A stretch of DNA of 64,000 nt from Bacteroidia bacterium (GTDB taxonomy: Bacteria; Bacteroidota; Bacteroidia; B-17B0; Aurantibacillaceae). The translations under genes were made by a program, and so were the position numbers. Shown here piece after piece: positions 43,012-53,272 of this stretch. A model generated the notes under the pieces. It was given only the letters and a program-made list of their open reading frames with translations. It ran no database searches and had not been told where the DNA came from. The DNA is taken from positions 124,001-188,000 of the forward strand of contig JAEUTO010000006.1 in NCBI GenBank assembly GCA_016787785.1. The letters are read 5' to 3'. The stretch's first letter is position 1, and each line of letters starts with the position of its first letter.

Positions 43012-46000
43012 TTATTTTCTTTTATCGAAATCTACAACTATTGGTGTAGAGATACATAATGATGAATAAGTACCAATGATACGACCTATCAATAAAGCGA
43101 AGATAAATCCACGGATACTATCACCACCAAATATGAAGATCACTAATAGAACGAAGAACACAGTTAACGATGTTAAGATAGTACGACTTAATGTACTATT
43201 TAAAGCAAAGTTAATAAGCTTGTTACGCTCTTCTCCATATACATCGGCCTTTCCACTGTCAGCAAGTCTTTCACGGATCCTGTCAAACACAACCACAGTT
43301 TCTGTCATCGTGTAACCCATAACCGTTAAAATGGCGGCGATGAAATCCTGACCGATCTCTAAGTTCAATAGTGATGGGAACAGACCATGGAAAATAGTGT
43401 AGCATGATAACACAATTAATACGTCATGGAATAAAGCCACAACTGAACCTAAACCATATTGCCATTTACGGAAACGTACAACAATGTATAAGAACATCAT
43501 TAAGCAAGAGAATAATACTGCGCCATAAGCACCATAAACGATATCTGTTGCAATTGTTGGCCCAACTTTTTGTTGTGAAACGATGTTATCGTTGGTTGCA
43601 CCAAATTCTTTTAAACCGCTTAGTAATTTTTCTTCAACTTCCTTATCAGCGTTTGGATCATTATCGCTTACACGGTAAGTAGTAGTGATCTTAACTTTAC
43701 TTGAATTTCCACCAATTGTTTTTACCTCAGGCGCTCCCTCAAATAAAGGCGCTAAAGATTTTTTCACATCTTCGGTATTAACTTCTTTATCAAACTGAAC
43801 CTGGTAGGTACGACCACCTTTAAAATCAACACCTAAGTTTAAACCGCCATTTTTAAAGTAAAACACAATACCCAAAACTATTATCACAGTTGATATAGCA
43901 TAGTATAATTTTCTTCTTCCAACAAAATCAAAAGAGATGTTTTTAAATGCATTACGTGTTGCCGTAGTGTCAAATGGAATTTCCATTTTGCGTTCTAGCA
44001 TCCACTCAAAAATAACACGTGTAATTAAGATAGCTGAGAATAATGAAGTACAGATACCAATAAATAAAGTAGTTGCAAAACCTTGAACCGGACCTGAACC
44101 AAACACATAAAGGATAACAGCAAGAATTGCTAATGTAACGTTAGAGTCAATGATAGAAGACATGGCATGTTTAAAACCTTCTTTAATGGCCTGGCTCGTA
44201 GCCTTGCCTAAAGCTAATTCCTCACGTACACGCTCAAATATTAGGATGTTTGCATCCACCGCTAAACCAATGGTTAATACTATACCCGCAATACCCGGTA
44301 ATGTTAACACCGCACCAAGCGAGGTTAAAATTCCCATAATAAAGAACATATTAGCTACCAGCGCAACGTTGGCAACTAAACCTGACTTATTATAATATGC
44401 GGCCATAAAAATTAAGATCACCAATAAAGCAATACCAAAACTCATTAAACCGGAGTCAATTGCTTCTTGTCCTAATGTTGGCCCAACAATACTTTCTTCA
44501 ACAATGTGCGCAGGAGCTGGTAATTTACCGGCACTTAAGATAGCTGCTAACGCATCTGCTTCAGCATCTGTAAAGTTTCCTGTAATTTGAGATTGACCAC
44601 CGGTAATAGCACCATTTACACGTGGTGCAGAGAATACCATGTTATCCATTACAACAGCAACACACTTACCTTTGTTAGCACCAGTAATGGTTGCCCATTT
44701 TTGTGCAGCTTCCGAGTTCATGCTCATGCTAATTAATGGAACACCACCCTGGCGTTGATCGTAATCTTTACGTGCATCAGTAATAATATCGCCACTTAAA
44801 GCAGCTTTACCTTTACTATCTGTTTGTTTAATAGCGAATAATTCAAAATAGGTAGCAACAACTTGTCCTTCTTCATTTTTTTGTTCAACTTCTTTTGAAC
44901 CCCACATGAATTTTAATTTAGAAGGGAAAATGCTTTTTGTTTTAGCGATCTTTAAATATTGATTCACTAAAGCTGTATCTGCTTTTGAATAAGAACGACC
45001 AACAACCGGACCTTCGCCATAATTTTTTGGTTGCCCTTTTTCATCCATTATAACGTTTGGTTTTAATGGCGAATACATTGAGTATAAAGGATAACGTTTA
45101 ATGAAATTCTTTAACGCAGTATCTTGTGGATTTACTGAAGCAGTTGTAGCTGCTTTTGCGGCAGAATCGGCTTTTTTAAGAGAATCAGTTTTTGCAGCAA
45201 TTGCAGGATCTGTAACTTTAGTTGTATCTCCTGCTGCTTTGGCTGTTGTGTCAACTGCCGCTGTAATTGTTTCAGGGCTAATAGTACTTCTTACTAAATA
45301 ATTTACTTTATCAAATAGTTGAGCGATCTCAGCATTCTCATAAGTTTCCCAGAACTCTAAGTTAGCTGTACCTTGTAATAACTCGCGCACACGCGCTTTA
45401 TCTTTCACACCCGGTAATTCAACCAAAATACGGCCTCTGGCTTCTAATTGCTGGATGTTTGGTTGTGTTACACCAAAACGGTCAATACGGCTACGGAAAG
45501 TTTTCTCAGCATTTCCGATCGCTTCTTTCACGCGCTCATCAATAAATTTAAGCACTTCTTCGTTAGTAGAATTGTATGGAAGTTTACTTTTATTTTCGAT
45601 AGTTTGGAATAAAGGTGCTAAACGGCCTTGAGGCGCAATTTGCTTGTATGTTTTTTCAAACAAAGTAATAAAGTCATCGTTATTCTTTACACCCAGATTT
45701 TTTTGAGTTTCATTTAATGCCTGGTTGAATTGAACATCAGCACTATTGTTACTTAAGTTCTTAATGATGTCAATTACCGAAACTTCTAAAGTAACGTTCA
45801 TACCACCACGTAAGTCAAGACCTAAGTTGATCGCATTTTTTTGACACTCTTCGTAAGTATATTCAGCAATTAAGATATCATAAACAGTTATCTTTTTCAT
45901 CGAATCTAAATAACGATCCGCCAGATAACTTTTTAAAGAATCAACAAAATGCAGTTCCTTCGACGCATTTCCTTTTGCATACTCGCTTGCAGCCTTTTTT

Positions 46001-46143
46001 GTTTTGACAGAAGAGGCAGCAGTTTCAGCATATGCCTTGGCATCTTCTTCAATTCCTTTAGTTATCCATGTAAATGATAAATAAAATATACACGCTAAGC
46101 CTAATAAAATGGCAAATAATTTAACAGCACCTTTGTTTTGCAT
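43012..46143 (-). CDS. secDF: Fused protein-export membrane protein SecDF
   Basis: SecDF uses the proton gradient to pull proteins out of the Sec channel on the periplasmic side. The 1043-residue chain joins SecD and SecF. The N-terminal helix (LFAILLGLACIFYLSFTW) is followed by NLGLDLRGGMNVTLEV and the large periplasmic domain, which contains an insert rich in A, T, K, D and S (about residues 285-345). Six helices with GIAGIVLTIGLAVDANILIFERVREE follow, then the SecF part with YFKNGGLNLGVDFKGGRTYQV and VMGYTMTETVVVFDRIRERL. The aspartates in VDANILIFERVREE and VVFDRIRE are the conserved positions. It has its own promoter and terminator and so is transcribed alone. Confidence 0.97.
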   Translation of the reverse strand: MQNKGAVKLFAILLGLACIFYLSFTWITKGIEEDAKAYAETAASSVKTKKAASEYAKGNASKELHFVDSLKSYLADRYLDSMKKITVYDILIAEYTYEECQKNAINLGLDLRGGMNVTLEVSVIDIIKNLSNNSADVQFNQALNETQKNLGVKNNDDFITLFEKTYKQIAPQGRLAPLFQTIENKSKLPYNSTNEEVLKFIDERVKEAIGNAEKTFRSRIDRFGVTQPNIQQLEARGRILVELPGVKDKARVRELLQGTANLEFWETYENAEIAQLFDKVNYLVRSTISPETITAAVDTTAKAAGDTTKVTDPAIAAKTDSLKKADSAAKAATTASVNPQDTALKNFIKRYPLYSMYSPLKPNVIMDEKGQPKNYGEGPVVGRSYSKADTALVNQYLKIAKTKSIFPSKLKFMWGSKEVEQKNEEGQVVATYFELFAIKQTDSKGKAALSGDIITDARKDYDQRQGGVPLISMSMNSEAAQKWATITGANKGKCVAVVMDNMVFSAPRVNGAITGGQSQITGNFTDAEADALAAILSAGKLPAPAHIVEESIVGPTLGQEAIDSGLMSFGIALLVILIFMAAYYNKSGLVANVALVANMFFIMGILTSLGAVLTLPGIAGIVLTIGLAVDANILIFERVREELALGKATSQAIKEGFKHAMSSIIDSNVTLAILAVILYVFGSGPVQGFATTLFIGICTSLFSAILITRVIFEWMLERKMEIPFDTTATRNAFKNISFDFVGRRKLYYAISTVIIVLGIVFYFKNGGLNLGVDFKGGRTYQVQFDKEVNTEDVKKSLAPLFEGAPEVKTIGGNSSKVKITTTYRVSDNDPNADKEVEEKLLSGLKEFGATNDNIVSQQKVGPTIATDIVYGAYGAVLFSCLMMFLYIVVRFRKWQYGLGSVVALFHDVLIVLSCYTIFHGLFPSLLNLEIGQDFIAAILTVMGYTMTETVVVFDRIRERLADSGKADVYGEERNKLINFALNSTLSRTILTSLTVFFVLLVIFIFGGDSIRGFIFALLIGRIIGTYSSLCISTPIVVDFDKRK

Positions 46144-46183
46144 AATCTAAAATTCTACTTATATTTTTTTTAATTTAAGGGTG

Positions 46184-46214
46184 CAAATATATCATTTTAC
46201 GGCATCTTTCCCAA
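46184..46214 (-). promoter_or_regulatory. secDF promoter
   Basis: On the minus strand, TTG (46214-46212), about 20 bases, then TATATTTG (46191-46184), an exact TAnnTTTG match. The leader would be about 37 bases. Confidence 0.6.
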
Positions 46215-46302
46215 TTTTTGGAGAAAATAATTGTTTGCCAATAGGTTAATTTTGAGTGAATTATATTGGCCAACGAGCAGGAAAGTAGAAACTGACTTTT
46301 TA

Positions 46303-48063
46303 TTAGCGAATTAACAGTTTTTGAACGCTTCGTTCGGTAGCTGTTTTTGCTTCAATAAAGTACACCCCTTTGGCATAATTTTCGGCATGAAGAAATACAT
46401 TTTTTTCGCCGGCATTTATCTCGCCATCATAAATGATATCAACGGTTTGGCCAAGTATATTAAGCAAACTTACCTTCACATTTTGAGTGCTATTAGAGTT
46501 TAAAGGAATGCAAGTAATAAAGGAAGCGGGATTAGGATAGATTGGCTTAATTTGAAGCAACGAATTTTCTTTTAATCCATTAACCGAATTGCAAGCCTGA
46601 ACCTTAAACGTCCAACGTCCAAGCGGCGCTGTTATTGGCCTGGTAAGGGTTTTACCATTTACCGCAGTTGCATTGATGTAATAATACACCGTTTTTCCCG
46701 CTAATTGTGATGGAAGGGAGCAGCTGTACATTCCGGTGCTTGCATTTACAAGACTCATGTTTGCCTGGTTATAACCCAATAAAGTATCAATTGTCCAATA
46801 CACCTTAGCGCTTGCTATGCCGCTTTTGTGCATGATCTTGGCATTAATGGCGTAACTGCCGGTATCACACGATAGCGCTCGTGGCTGATGCGAGATCAAT
46901 AAAGGATCATTAACATTTACACAATGGGTAATGCAATGTATAGCGCCACTTTGCGATATTATTGGTGCACTGCCATTATCACAATCAATACCTACAACTT
47001 TATAGCCCGGTAAATTTTGCGTTAATATGCGGTAAGCTGTTGTGTCGTACTGTTGGTAATAGGTGGGAAAAAGATAGGTCTTGTTCACAAAAACACCGTT
47101 GGTGTAGGTGCAATACCAGCCACCACTTTGGTTTGGCCATTTGTTGTTCTTATCCATTGGCATAGGGATGCGCACCACTTTGTAAGGTGTTCCAAAAACC
47201 GAGTTGTAGTTGGCTATAATATATTGCAGGTTGGCTTCTATCTGCGGACCATCTGCTATCCCCGTTGGGTATTGACCAAACAATAGTGTTTCTTCATCCA
47301 GTAATTTTAAATGCATATCAATATGATGAATGCCATCATAAGGCAATACCGGGAAACGTACATAACGGTTAATGCCCATAAATTTTTTCATAATGGTATC
47401 AATATCTGCCGCTGTGTGATTGGTGTTTTCGTTATCGGTTAATTGGGAAGAAAATGCTGTTCCAAAGCCATCACTCATATAATTACCACCTGTGTGTACA
47501 AGATCATTTGGTGATACTTTTGTTTCATAAATAGGAATATTCATGTTGTTGGCCACAACCGTTGGCACTACATCATCCTGTGGCCGCGGGCGATTATAGA
47601 CCCAGTCTACTAAGAGCAATGAATCAACGTAAGCACCATACGCTGAGTTTCCAAAATAATCGCGGATCCAAATTGAATTAAAAGGTGCAACAATGTATTT
47701 TAAATTGGTGAGAGGAACTAAATTGGTGGTTAAATTGCTTTTTACCGCGTTAGAGTCTGAGCAAATAATGGTGATCTTGGTTTCGAGTTGTGCCGCTTTA
47801 ATTATCTCGCGGTGTATGGCTGTAAAAGAGGTCCAGGTAATTACCAGGGTTTGTATTTCTTCCCATTCTGCAGCAGTTCTTATGCGTGTGTAGGGCGGAG
47901 GCGTTGTGAACAAAGATTTGCCTGCACTATTGCTTTTTTTGGCCAGCTCCAGATAGGCGGGCATTTTTTCTTTTTCGCCTTCGGCCCAGCCTTTTGGCAG
48001 AGCTTGAGCTAAAGAAATTTGAATGGAACATAAACCTAAAAAAAGTGCAGCTGTTTTTTTCAT
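46303..48063 (-). CDS. Secreted peptidylarginine-deiminase-like (agmatine deiminase superfamily) protein with type IX sorting domain
   Basis: The 586-residue protein has a signal peptide (KKTAALFLGLCSIQISLAQA), a catalytic guanidino-group deiminase domain, an Ig-like domain (about 395-500) and a type A sorting domain (IYPNPASFITCIPL, then YAKGVYFIEAKT). Catalytic positions can be read: Asp135 (IWIRDYFGN), His247 and Asp249 (HHIDMHLK), an asparagine in YTNGVFVN, and Cys377 (SGAIHCITH). Arg158 and Arg160 (YNRPRPQDD) match the pair that in the Porphyromonas enzyme binds the substrate's C-terminal carboxylate. The likely activity is converting arginine to citrulline in peptides outside the cell, with ammonia released. 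I chose ATG 48063 over 48081 because a promoter box lies at 48084-48091 and the transcript would begin inside the earlier codons. Confidence 0.85.
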   Translation of the reverse strand: MKKTAALFLGLCSIQISLAQALPKGWAEGEKEKMPAYLELAKKSNSAGKSLFTTPPPYTRIRTAAEWEEIQTLVITWTSFTAIHREIIKAAQLETKITIICSDSNAVKSNLTTNLVPLTNLKYIVAPFNSIWIRDYFGNSAYGAYVDSLLLVDWVYNRPRPQDDVVPTVVANNMNIPIYETKVSPNDLVHTGGNYMSDGFGTAFSSQLTDNENTNHTAADIDTIMKKFMGINRYVRFPVLPYDGIHHIDMHLKLLDEETLLFGQYPTGIADGPQIEANLQYIIANYNSVFGTPYKVVRIPMPMDKNNKWPNQSGGWYCTYTNGVFVNKTYLFPTYYQQYDTTAYRILTQNLPGYKVVGIDCDNGSAPIISQSGAIHCITHCVNVNDPLLISHQPRALSCDTGSYAINAKIMHKSGIASAKVYWTIDTLLGYNQANMSLVNASTGMYSCSLPSQLAGKTVYYYINATAVNGKTLTRPITAPLGRWTFKVQACNSVNGLKENSLLQIKPIYPNPASFITCIPLNSNSTQNVKVSLLNILGQTVDIIYDGEINAGEKNVFLHAENYAKGVYFIEAKTATERSVQKLLIR

Positions 48064-48083
48064 GAATTTTGTTTTTTGCATCT

Positions 48084-48114
48084 CAAATCTAACGATTAAA
48101 ATATTGATTTACAA
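48084..48114 (-). promoter_or_regulatory. Promoter of the deiminase-like gene
   Basis: On the minus strand, TTG (48114-48112), about 20 bases, then TAGATTTG (48091-48084), an exact TAnnTTTG match. The predicted transcript starts near 48078, giving a leader of about 15 bases before ATG 48063. Confidence 0.55.
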
Positions 48115-48247
48115 AACTATGTCTAAAGAACGGCTTGTTGAATTATTTGGCAAAAGCGCAAACAAAGAATTCTGTTAACAAATCAAAATTAAGTACCTGA
48201 GAACTCTGAAATTTTGCTACCTTTATTGGCTTAAAATTTATAAATAC

Positions 48248-51200
48248 ATGTTCGATTTTCTAAAAAAGCTGTTGGGTACCAAAAGCGAGAAGGATGTTAA
48301 AAACCTTGAATCAAAAGTTGAAGAAATAAATACCATCTATACTTCTTTAAATTCTATTTCACACGATGAGCTCAGAGCAAAGTCTGCGGCTTTAAAAGCA
48401 AAGATACAAACTGCCATCAAACCGCAAAACGATGAGATAGCGGCTATTAAAGCACAGGTAGATTCAAATCCTGATATTGACGTAAATGCCAAAGAAGAGT
48501 CTTACAAAAAAATTGACGAGATCGATAAAGAGATCACCAAAAAAATTGAAGAGGTTTTAAATGATATTTTACCCGAGGCTTTTGCGATCTTAAAAGAAAC
48601 CGCCCGTCGTTTTAAAGAAAATGAAAGTATTGAAGTTACTGCAACTGATGTTGATAGAGAGTTAGCAAAAGAACATTCCAATGTTCAGATAAACGGATCA
48701 AAAGCGTCTTACAAAAACAAATGGCTAGCTGCTGGAAATGAGATAACCTGGGATATGGTGCATTATAACGTGCAGCTAATTGGTGGTATGGTTTTGCACT
48801 CTGGAAAAATTTCCGAGATGGCAACTGGTGAAGGTAAAACGTTAGTGTCTACTTTACCGGTGTTCTTAAATGCGTTATCAGGTCGTGGTGTTCACGTAGT
48901 TACTGTAAATAATTACTTAGCAAAACGTGATAGCGAATGGAACGCACCATTATTTTATTTCCATGGTTTAACGGTTGATTGTATTGACAAGCACGAGCCA
49001 AATACAGATGAGCGTCGTAAAGCTTATAACTCTGATATTACATATGGTACCAATAACGAATTTGGTTTTGATTACCTGCGTGATAACATGGCGCGTAGTG
49101 TAGATGAGTTAGTGCAACGTAAACACAATTTTGCTATTGTGGATGAGGTGGATTCGGTTTTAATTGATGATGCGCGTACGCCGTTGATCATTAGCGGACC
49201 AACACCTCAGGGCGATAAGCACGAATTTTTAGATTACAAACCAAGAATTGAAAAACTGGTTAACGTTCAAAAACAATATTTAAATACCTGTATTACCGAA
49301 GCGAAAAAATTATTTGCTGAAGGAAAAGAAAAAGAAGCGGGCATTCCTTTATTAAGAGCATACAGGGGCTTACCAAAAAACACAGCCCTAATTAAATTCT
49401 TAAGCGAGAATGGTGTAAGGGCCTTGTTACAAAAAACAGAGAACTATTACATGCAAGATCAAAATAAGGAAATGCATAAAATTGATGTAGAACTTTATTT
49501 TACGATCGACGAAAAAAACAATCACGTTGAGCTTTCTGAAAAAGGAATTGATTTTATTACTGGTAATACAGATGACGCTAAGTTCTTCGTAATTCCAAAT
49601 GTGGGTGATGAGGTTGCCGAGATAGAAAAAACAATTATCGATCCTAAGGAAAAATTATTGGCAAAAGAAGCGGTGATGCGCGAGTTCAGCATAAAGAGCG
49701 AACGTATTCACACCATGAACCAATTATTAAAAGCCTACACTGTTTTTGAAAAAGATACTGAATATGTTATTGATAATGGCCAAGTAAAAATTGTAGATGA
49801 GCAAACGGGCCGTATCATGGAAGGTCGTCGTTACAGCGATGGATTACACCAGGCCATTGAAGCAAAAGAGAATGTAAAAATTGAAGCAGCTACACAAACT
49901 TACGCTACTATTACGTTACAGAATTATTTCCGTATGTATAATAAGTTAGCGGGTATGACAGGTACCGCAACTACAGAAGCGCAGGAGTTTTGGAGTATCT
50001 ATAAATTGGATGTAGTGGAGATTCCAACCAACAGACCAATGACCCGTAAAGATGAGCAGGATTTTGTTTACAAAACAAAACGCGAAAAATATAACGCTGT
50101 TATTGAAGAGGTAGTAAAATTAGTAGCGGCCGGAAGACCTGTACTTATTGGTACTACAACGGTTGAGATCTCTGAATTACTAAGTCGTATGTTAAAATTA
50201 CGCGGTATCAAGCACAACGTGTTGAACGCGAAATTGCACGCAAAAGAAGCAGACATTGTTGCCGAAGCCGGCAAGGCAGGAACCGTTACCATTGCAACCA
50301 ACATGGCTGGTCGTGGAACGGATATTAAGCTAGGGCCCGGTGTTAAAGAAGCGGGTGGTTTAGCAATTATTGGTACAGAGCGTCATGAGTCTCGCCGTGT
50401 TGACAGGCAGTTACGTGGTCGTGCTGGTCGTCAGGGAGATCCGGGAAGCTCTCAATTTTTTGTTTCGTTAGAAGATAATTTAATGCGTTTATTCGGTAGC
50501 GAGCGTATTGCTTCGTTAATGGATCGTATGGGATTAAAAGAAGGCGAAGTTATTCAGCACAGCATGATCAGTAAAAGTATTGAGCGTGCGCAAAAGAAAG
50601 TGGAAGAGAATAACTTTGGTACCCGTAAACGTTTGATCGAGTATGATGATGTAATGAATGCGCAGCGTGATGTTATTTACAAACGTCGTCGTAATGCATT
50701 ATACGGAGATAAATTAAGTATTGATATTGCCAACATGATCTACGAAGTGGCAGGAAGTATAATTGAAGAATATCAGGCAACAAGAGATGCTGAAGGTTTT
50801 AATTTAGAATGCATTAAAAATTTCGGAATAGAAAGTCCGTTTACCGACCAACAATTTAATTCAGGCAAAGAGGACGATCTTTCTAATCAGTTATTTGATG
50901 CAGTTCAAAAACATTACGCTCAGAAATCAGCTTTAGTTGCTGAGCAGGCTTTCCCGGTTGTAAAAGATGTTTACACCAATCCAAACAATACGTTTGAAAA
51001 TATTGTTACGCCATTTACGGATGGAATTCGCGGCGTACAGGTAGTTGCTAATTTAAAAAAGGCATTCGAATCTAGAGGTCGCGAGTTGGTTTTAGGTTTC
51101 GAGAAATCCGTTGTATTGGCCATGATCGACGATTCATGGAAAGAACATTTACGCGAACTGGATGATCTAAAACAAGCTGTTCAAAATGCTTCGTTAGAAC

Positions 51201-51541
51201 AAAAGGATCCTTTGGTAATTTATAAATTGGAGTCGTTCAACTTGTTTAAAGAAATGATCATTAAGAGTAATAAAGAAGTTATTTCGTTCTTAATGAAAGG
51301 TGGCTTACCGGTTGAGAACAATCAACAACAAGTTACTCAGGCAAAGTTCACGCAAGAACAACCAAAACAAAAGAAAGAGAAGTTAACCGAGAGTCGTGAT
51401 GAAAATATTGTTGAAGAACAGAATGCACAACAAAAACCAAAAATTCAACCAATACGTGTAGAAACAAAGATCGGTAGAAATGATCCTTGCCCGTGCGGAA
51501 GTGGAAAAAAATACAAGAGCTGTCACGGACAGGGATTGTAG
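48248..51541 (+). CDS. secA: Preprotein translocase ATPase SecA
   Basis: SecA drives proteins through SecYEG using ATP. The 1097 residues are longer than the E. coli protein (901), as is usual for Bacteroidota. Motifs seen are [19 protein letters not shown] (Walker A, near residue 195), [21 protein letters not shown] (DEAD box), [29 protein letters not shown] and [18 protein letters not shown]. The C-terminal zinc motif is [16 protein letters not shown] (about residues 1080-1095), preceded by a lysine and glutamine-rich linker. The start at 48248 agrees with the family ([16 protein letters not shown]). No exact -7 box was found; TACCTTTA at 48218-48225 is the nearest. Confidence 0.98.
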   Translation: MFDFLKKLLGTKSEKDVKNLESKVEEINTIYTSLNSISHDELRAKSAALKAKIQTAIKPQNDEIAAIKAQVDSNPDIDVNAKEESYKKIDEIDKEITKKIEEVLNDILPEAFAILKETARRFKENESIEVTATDVDRELAKEHSNVQINGSKASYKNKWLAAGNEITWDMVHYNVQLIGGMVLHSGKISEMATGEGKTLVSTLPVFLNALSGRGVHVVTVNNYLAKRDSEWNAPLFYFHGLTVDCIDKHEPNTDERRKAYNSDITYGTNNEFGFDYLRDNMARSVDELVQRKHNFAIVDEVDSVLIDDARTPLIISGPTPQGDKHEFLDYKPRIEKLVNVQKQYLNTCITEAKKLFAEGKEKEAGIPLLRAYRGLPKNTALIKFLSENGVRALLQKTENYYMQDQNKEMHKIDVELYFTIDEKNNHVELSEKGIDFITGNTDDAKFFVIPNVGDEVAEIEKTIIDPKEKLLAKEAVMREFSIKSERIHTMNQLLKAYTVFEKDTEYVIDNGQVKIVDEQTGRIMEGRRYSDGLHQAIEAKENVKIEAATQTYATITLQNYFRMYNKLAGMTGTATTEAQEFWSIYKLDVVEIPTNRPMTRKDEQDFVYKTKREKYNAVIEEVVKLVAAGRPVLIGTTTVEISELLSRMLKLRGIKHNVLNAKLHAKEADIVAEAGKAGTVTIATNMAGRGTDIKLGPGVKEAGGLAIIGTERHESRRVDRQLRGRAGRQGDPGSSQFFVSLEDNLMRLFGSERIASLMDRMGLKEGEVIQHSMISKSIERAQKKVEENNFGTRKRLIEYDDVMNAQRDVIYKRRRNALYGDKLSIDIANMIYEVAGSIIEEYQATRDAEGFNLECIKNFGIESPFTDQQFNSGKEDDLSNQLFDAVQKHYAQKSALVAEQAFPVVKDVYTNPNNTFENIVTPFTDGIRGVQVVANLKKAFESRGRELVLGFEKSVVLAMIDDSWKEHLRELDDLKQAVQNASLEQKDPLVIYKLESFNLFKEMIIKSNKEVISFLMKGGLPVENNQQQVTQAKFTQEQPKQKKEKLTESRDENIVEEQNAQQKPKIQPIRVETKIGRNDPCPCGSGKKYKSCHGQGL

Positions 51542-51560
51542 TTGAAAATATACTCTAATA

Positions 51561-51591
51561 AAAAAGCCGCTTTATTTAAAGCGGCTTTTTT
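51561..51591. terminator. Bidirectional intrinsic terminator between secA and glyS
   Basis: AAAAAGCCGCTTTA pairs perfectly with TAAAGCGGCTTTTT around a TT loop, followed by T on the plus strand. The convergent glyS gene ends at 51609. Confidence 0.9.
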
Positions 51592-51608
51592 GTTTTTAGT
51601 ATTTTAAA

Positions 51609-53156
51609 TTACAATTTCCTCAACAAACTTTGTAAACTTGTTTTCTCAGTTAAAATTGAGTGCAATTTATCAATCGCTACACGATCCTGTTTCATGGTAT
51701 CTCTATCGCGAATAGTAACGGTTTTATCTTCTAAACTTTGATGATCTACCGTAATGCAAAAAGGTGTACCAATAGCATCTTGCCTGCGGTAACGTTTTCC
51801 TACAGTATCTTTTTCATCATAGGCCATCATAAAATCAAACTTAAGATCTTTCATAATGCTTTCTGCTAATTCAGGTAGTCCATCTTTTTTCACCAAAGGA
51901 AAAACAGCTGCTTTGTATGGCGCAAGGGCAGGAGGTAGGCTTAATACAGTTCTTGTATCGCCACCTTCTAAAGATTCTTCTTTTAAAGCAGAAGAAAGTA
52001 TTGATAAAAACAAACGATCTAATCCAACCGAAGTTTCTACAACATAAGGCACATAACTTTGATTTAATTCCGGATCAAAATATTGTAATTTTTTTCCACT
52101 GAATTGTTCGTGTTGTTTCAAATCAAAATCTGTTCTGCTATGAATACCTTCTAATTCTTTAAAACCAAAAGGAAATTGATGTTCAATATCTGCGGCAGCA
52201 TTAGCGTAATGTGCTAATTTTAAATGATCATGAAAGCGGTATTTTTCTGCGCCTAAGCCTAAAGATAAATGCCATTTTAAGCGTGTTTGTTTCCAATACT
52301 CGTACCATTCCATCTCTGTTCCCGGCTTCACAAAAAACTGCATTTCCATTTGTTCAAATTCGCGCATCCTAAAAATAAACTGTCTTGCTACAATTTCATT
52401 TCTAAACGCTTTACCGGTTTGTGCAATACCAAATGGTAACTTCATGCGCCCGGTTTTTTGAACGTTTAAATAATTCACAAAAATACCCTGCGCGGTTTCG
52501 GGACGTAAATAAATAATATTTGTTTCGTCAGTAACAGCGCCTGTAGATGTATTGAACATTAAGTTGAACTGACGTACATCAGTCCAGTTCTTTGTTCCGC
52601 TTATAGGGCAAACAATTTCAAGATCAACAATAATTTGTTTTACCTCATCTAAATTATTTGCGTTCAACGCGGTTTTAAAACGCTCGTTAATAGCATCAAT
52701 TTTATCCTGATATTCTTTTACACGCGTGTTTGTTGATCTGAACATCGCAGCGTCAAAATTCTCAAAACGTTTGGCAGCCTTTTCAACTTCCTTATTTATT
52801 TTATCTTCAATTTTTGCAACATGTTCTTCGATCAATACATCGGCACGGTACCGTTTCTTACTGTCTTTATTATCAATTAAAGGATCATTAAATGCATCTA
52901 CGTGTCCGCTGGCTTTCCAGGTGGTTGGGTGCATAAAAATGGCAGAGTCAATACCAACAATATTCTCGTTCATTTGCACCATGGCTTTCCACCAATAATC
53001 GCGAATGTTCTTTTTTAATTCGGCGCCAAGCTGTCCGTAGTCGTAAACAGCGCTTAAGCCGTTGTCGTATATTTCGCTACTAGGAAAAATAAAGCCATAC
53101 TCTTTACTATGAGAAATAATATTCTTAAAAAAATCTTCGGGTTTAATATTGCTCAT
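51609..53156 (-). CDS. glyS: Glycyl-tRNA synthetase (homodimeric type)
   Basis: The enzyme charges glycine tRNA. The 515-residue chain is the single-chain alpha-2 type, not the split alpha/beta type. Motifs seen are SEIYDNGLSAVYDYGQLGAE near the N-terminus, the class II motif 2 region FRNEIVARQFIFRMREFEQMEMQFF, and motif 3 VVETSVGLDRLFLSIL. The anticodon-binding domain at the C-terminus has RYRRQDAIGTPFCITVDHQS. It stands alone with a promoter on one side and a shared terminator on the other. Confidence 0.96.
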   Translation of the reverse strand: MSNIKPEDFFKNIISHSKEYGFIFPSSEIYDNGLSAVYDYGQLGAELKKNIRDYWWKAMVQMNENIVGIDSAIFMHPTTWKASGHVDAFNDPLIDNKDSKKRYRADVLIEEHVAKIEDKINKEVEKAAKRFENFDAAMFRSTNTRVKEYQDKIDAINERFKTALNANNLDEVKQIIVDLEIVCPISGTKNWTDVRQFNLMFNTSTGAVTDETNIIYLRPETAQGIFVNYLNVQKTGRMKLPFGIAQTGKAFRNEIVARQFIFRMREFEQMEMQFFVKPGTEMEWYEYWKQTRLKWHLSLGLGAEKYRFHDHLKLAHYANAAADIEHQFPFGFKELEGIHSRTDFDLKQHEQFSGKKLQYFDPELNQSYVPYVVETSVGLDRLFLSILSSALKEESLEGGDTRTVLSLPPALAPYKAAVFPLVKKDGLPELAESIMKDLKFDFMMAYDEKDTVGKRYRRQDAIGTPFCITVDHQSLEDKTVTIRDRDTMKQDRVAIDKLHSILTEKTSLQSLLRKL

Positions 53157-53186
53157 TAGAAATTAAAAATTTAAAGTTTGAAGAGC

Positions 53187-53217
53187 CAAAAATAGTATTT
53201 TTTATGGCTTAAATAAA
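53187..53217 (-). promoter_or_regulatory. glyS promoter
   Basis: On the minus strand, TTTA (53217-53214), 19 bases, then TATTTTTG (53194-53187), an exact TAnnTTTG match. The leader would be about 25 bases before the ATG at 53156. Confidence 0.65.
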
Positions 53218-53272
53218 GAGTATTCTCTCATTTTCATTAACAAAATAAGTTTATCTTAGCTTCTCGATAGTA

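Noticed and set aside
48064-48081. Earlier ATG for the deiminase-like protein
   Set aside because: The promoter box ends three bases before it, and the later ATG gives a standard signal peptide.
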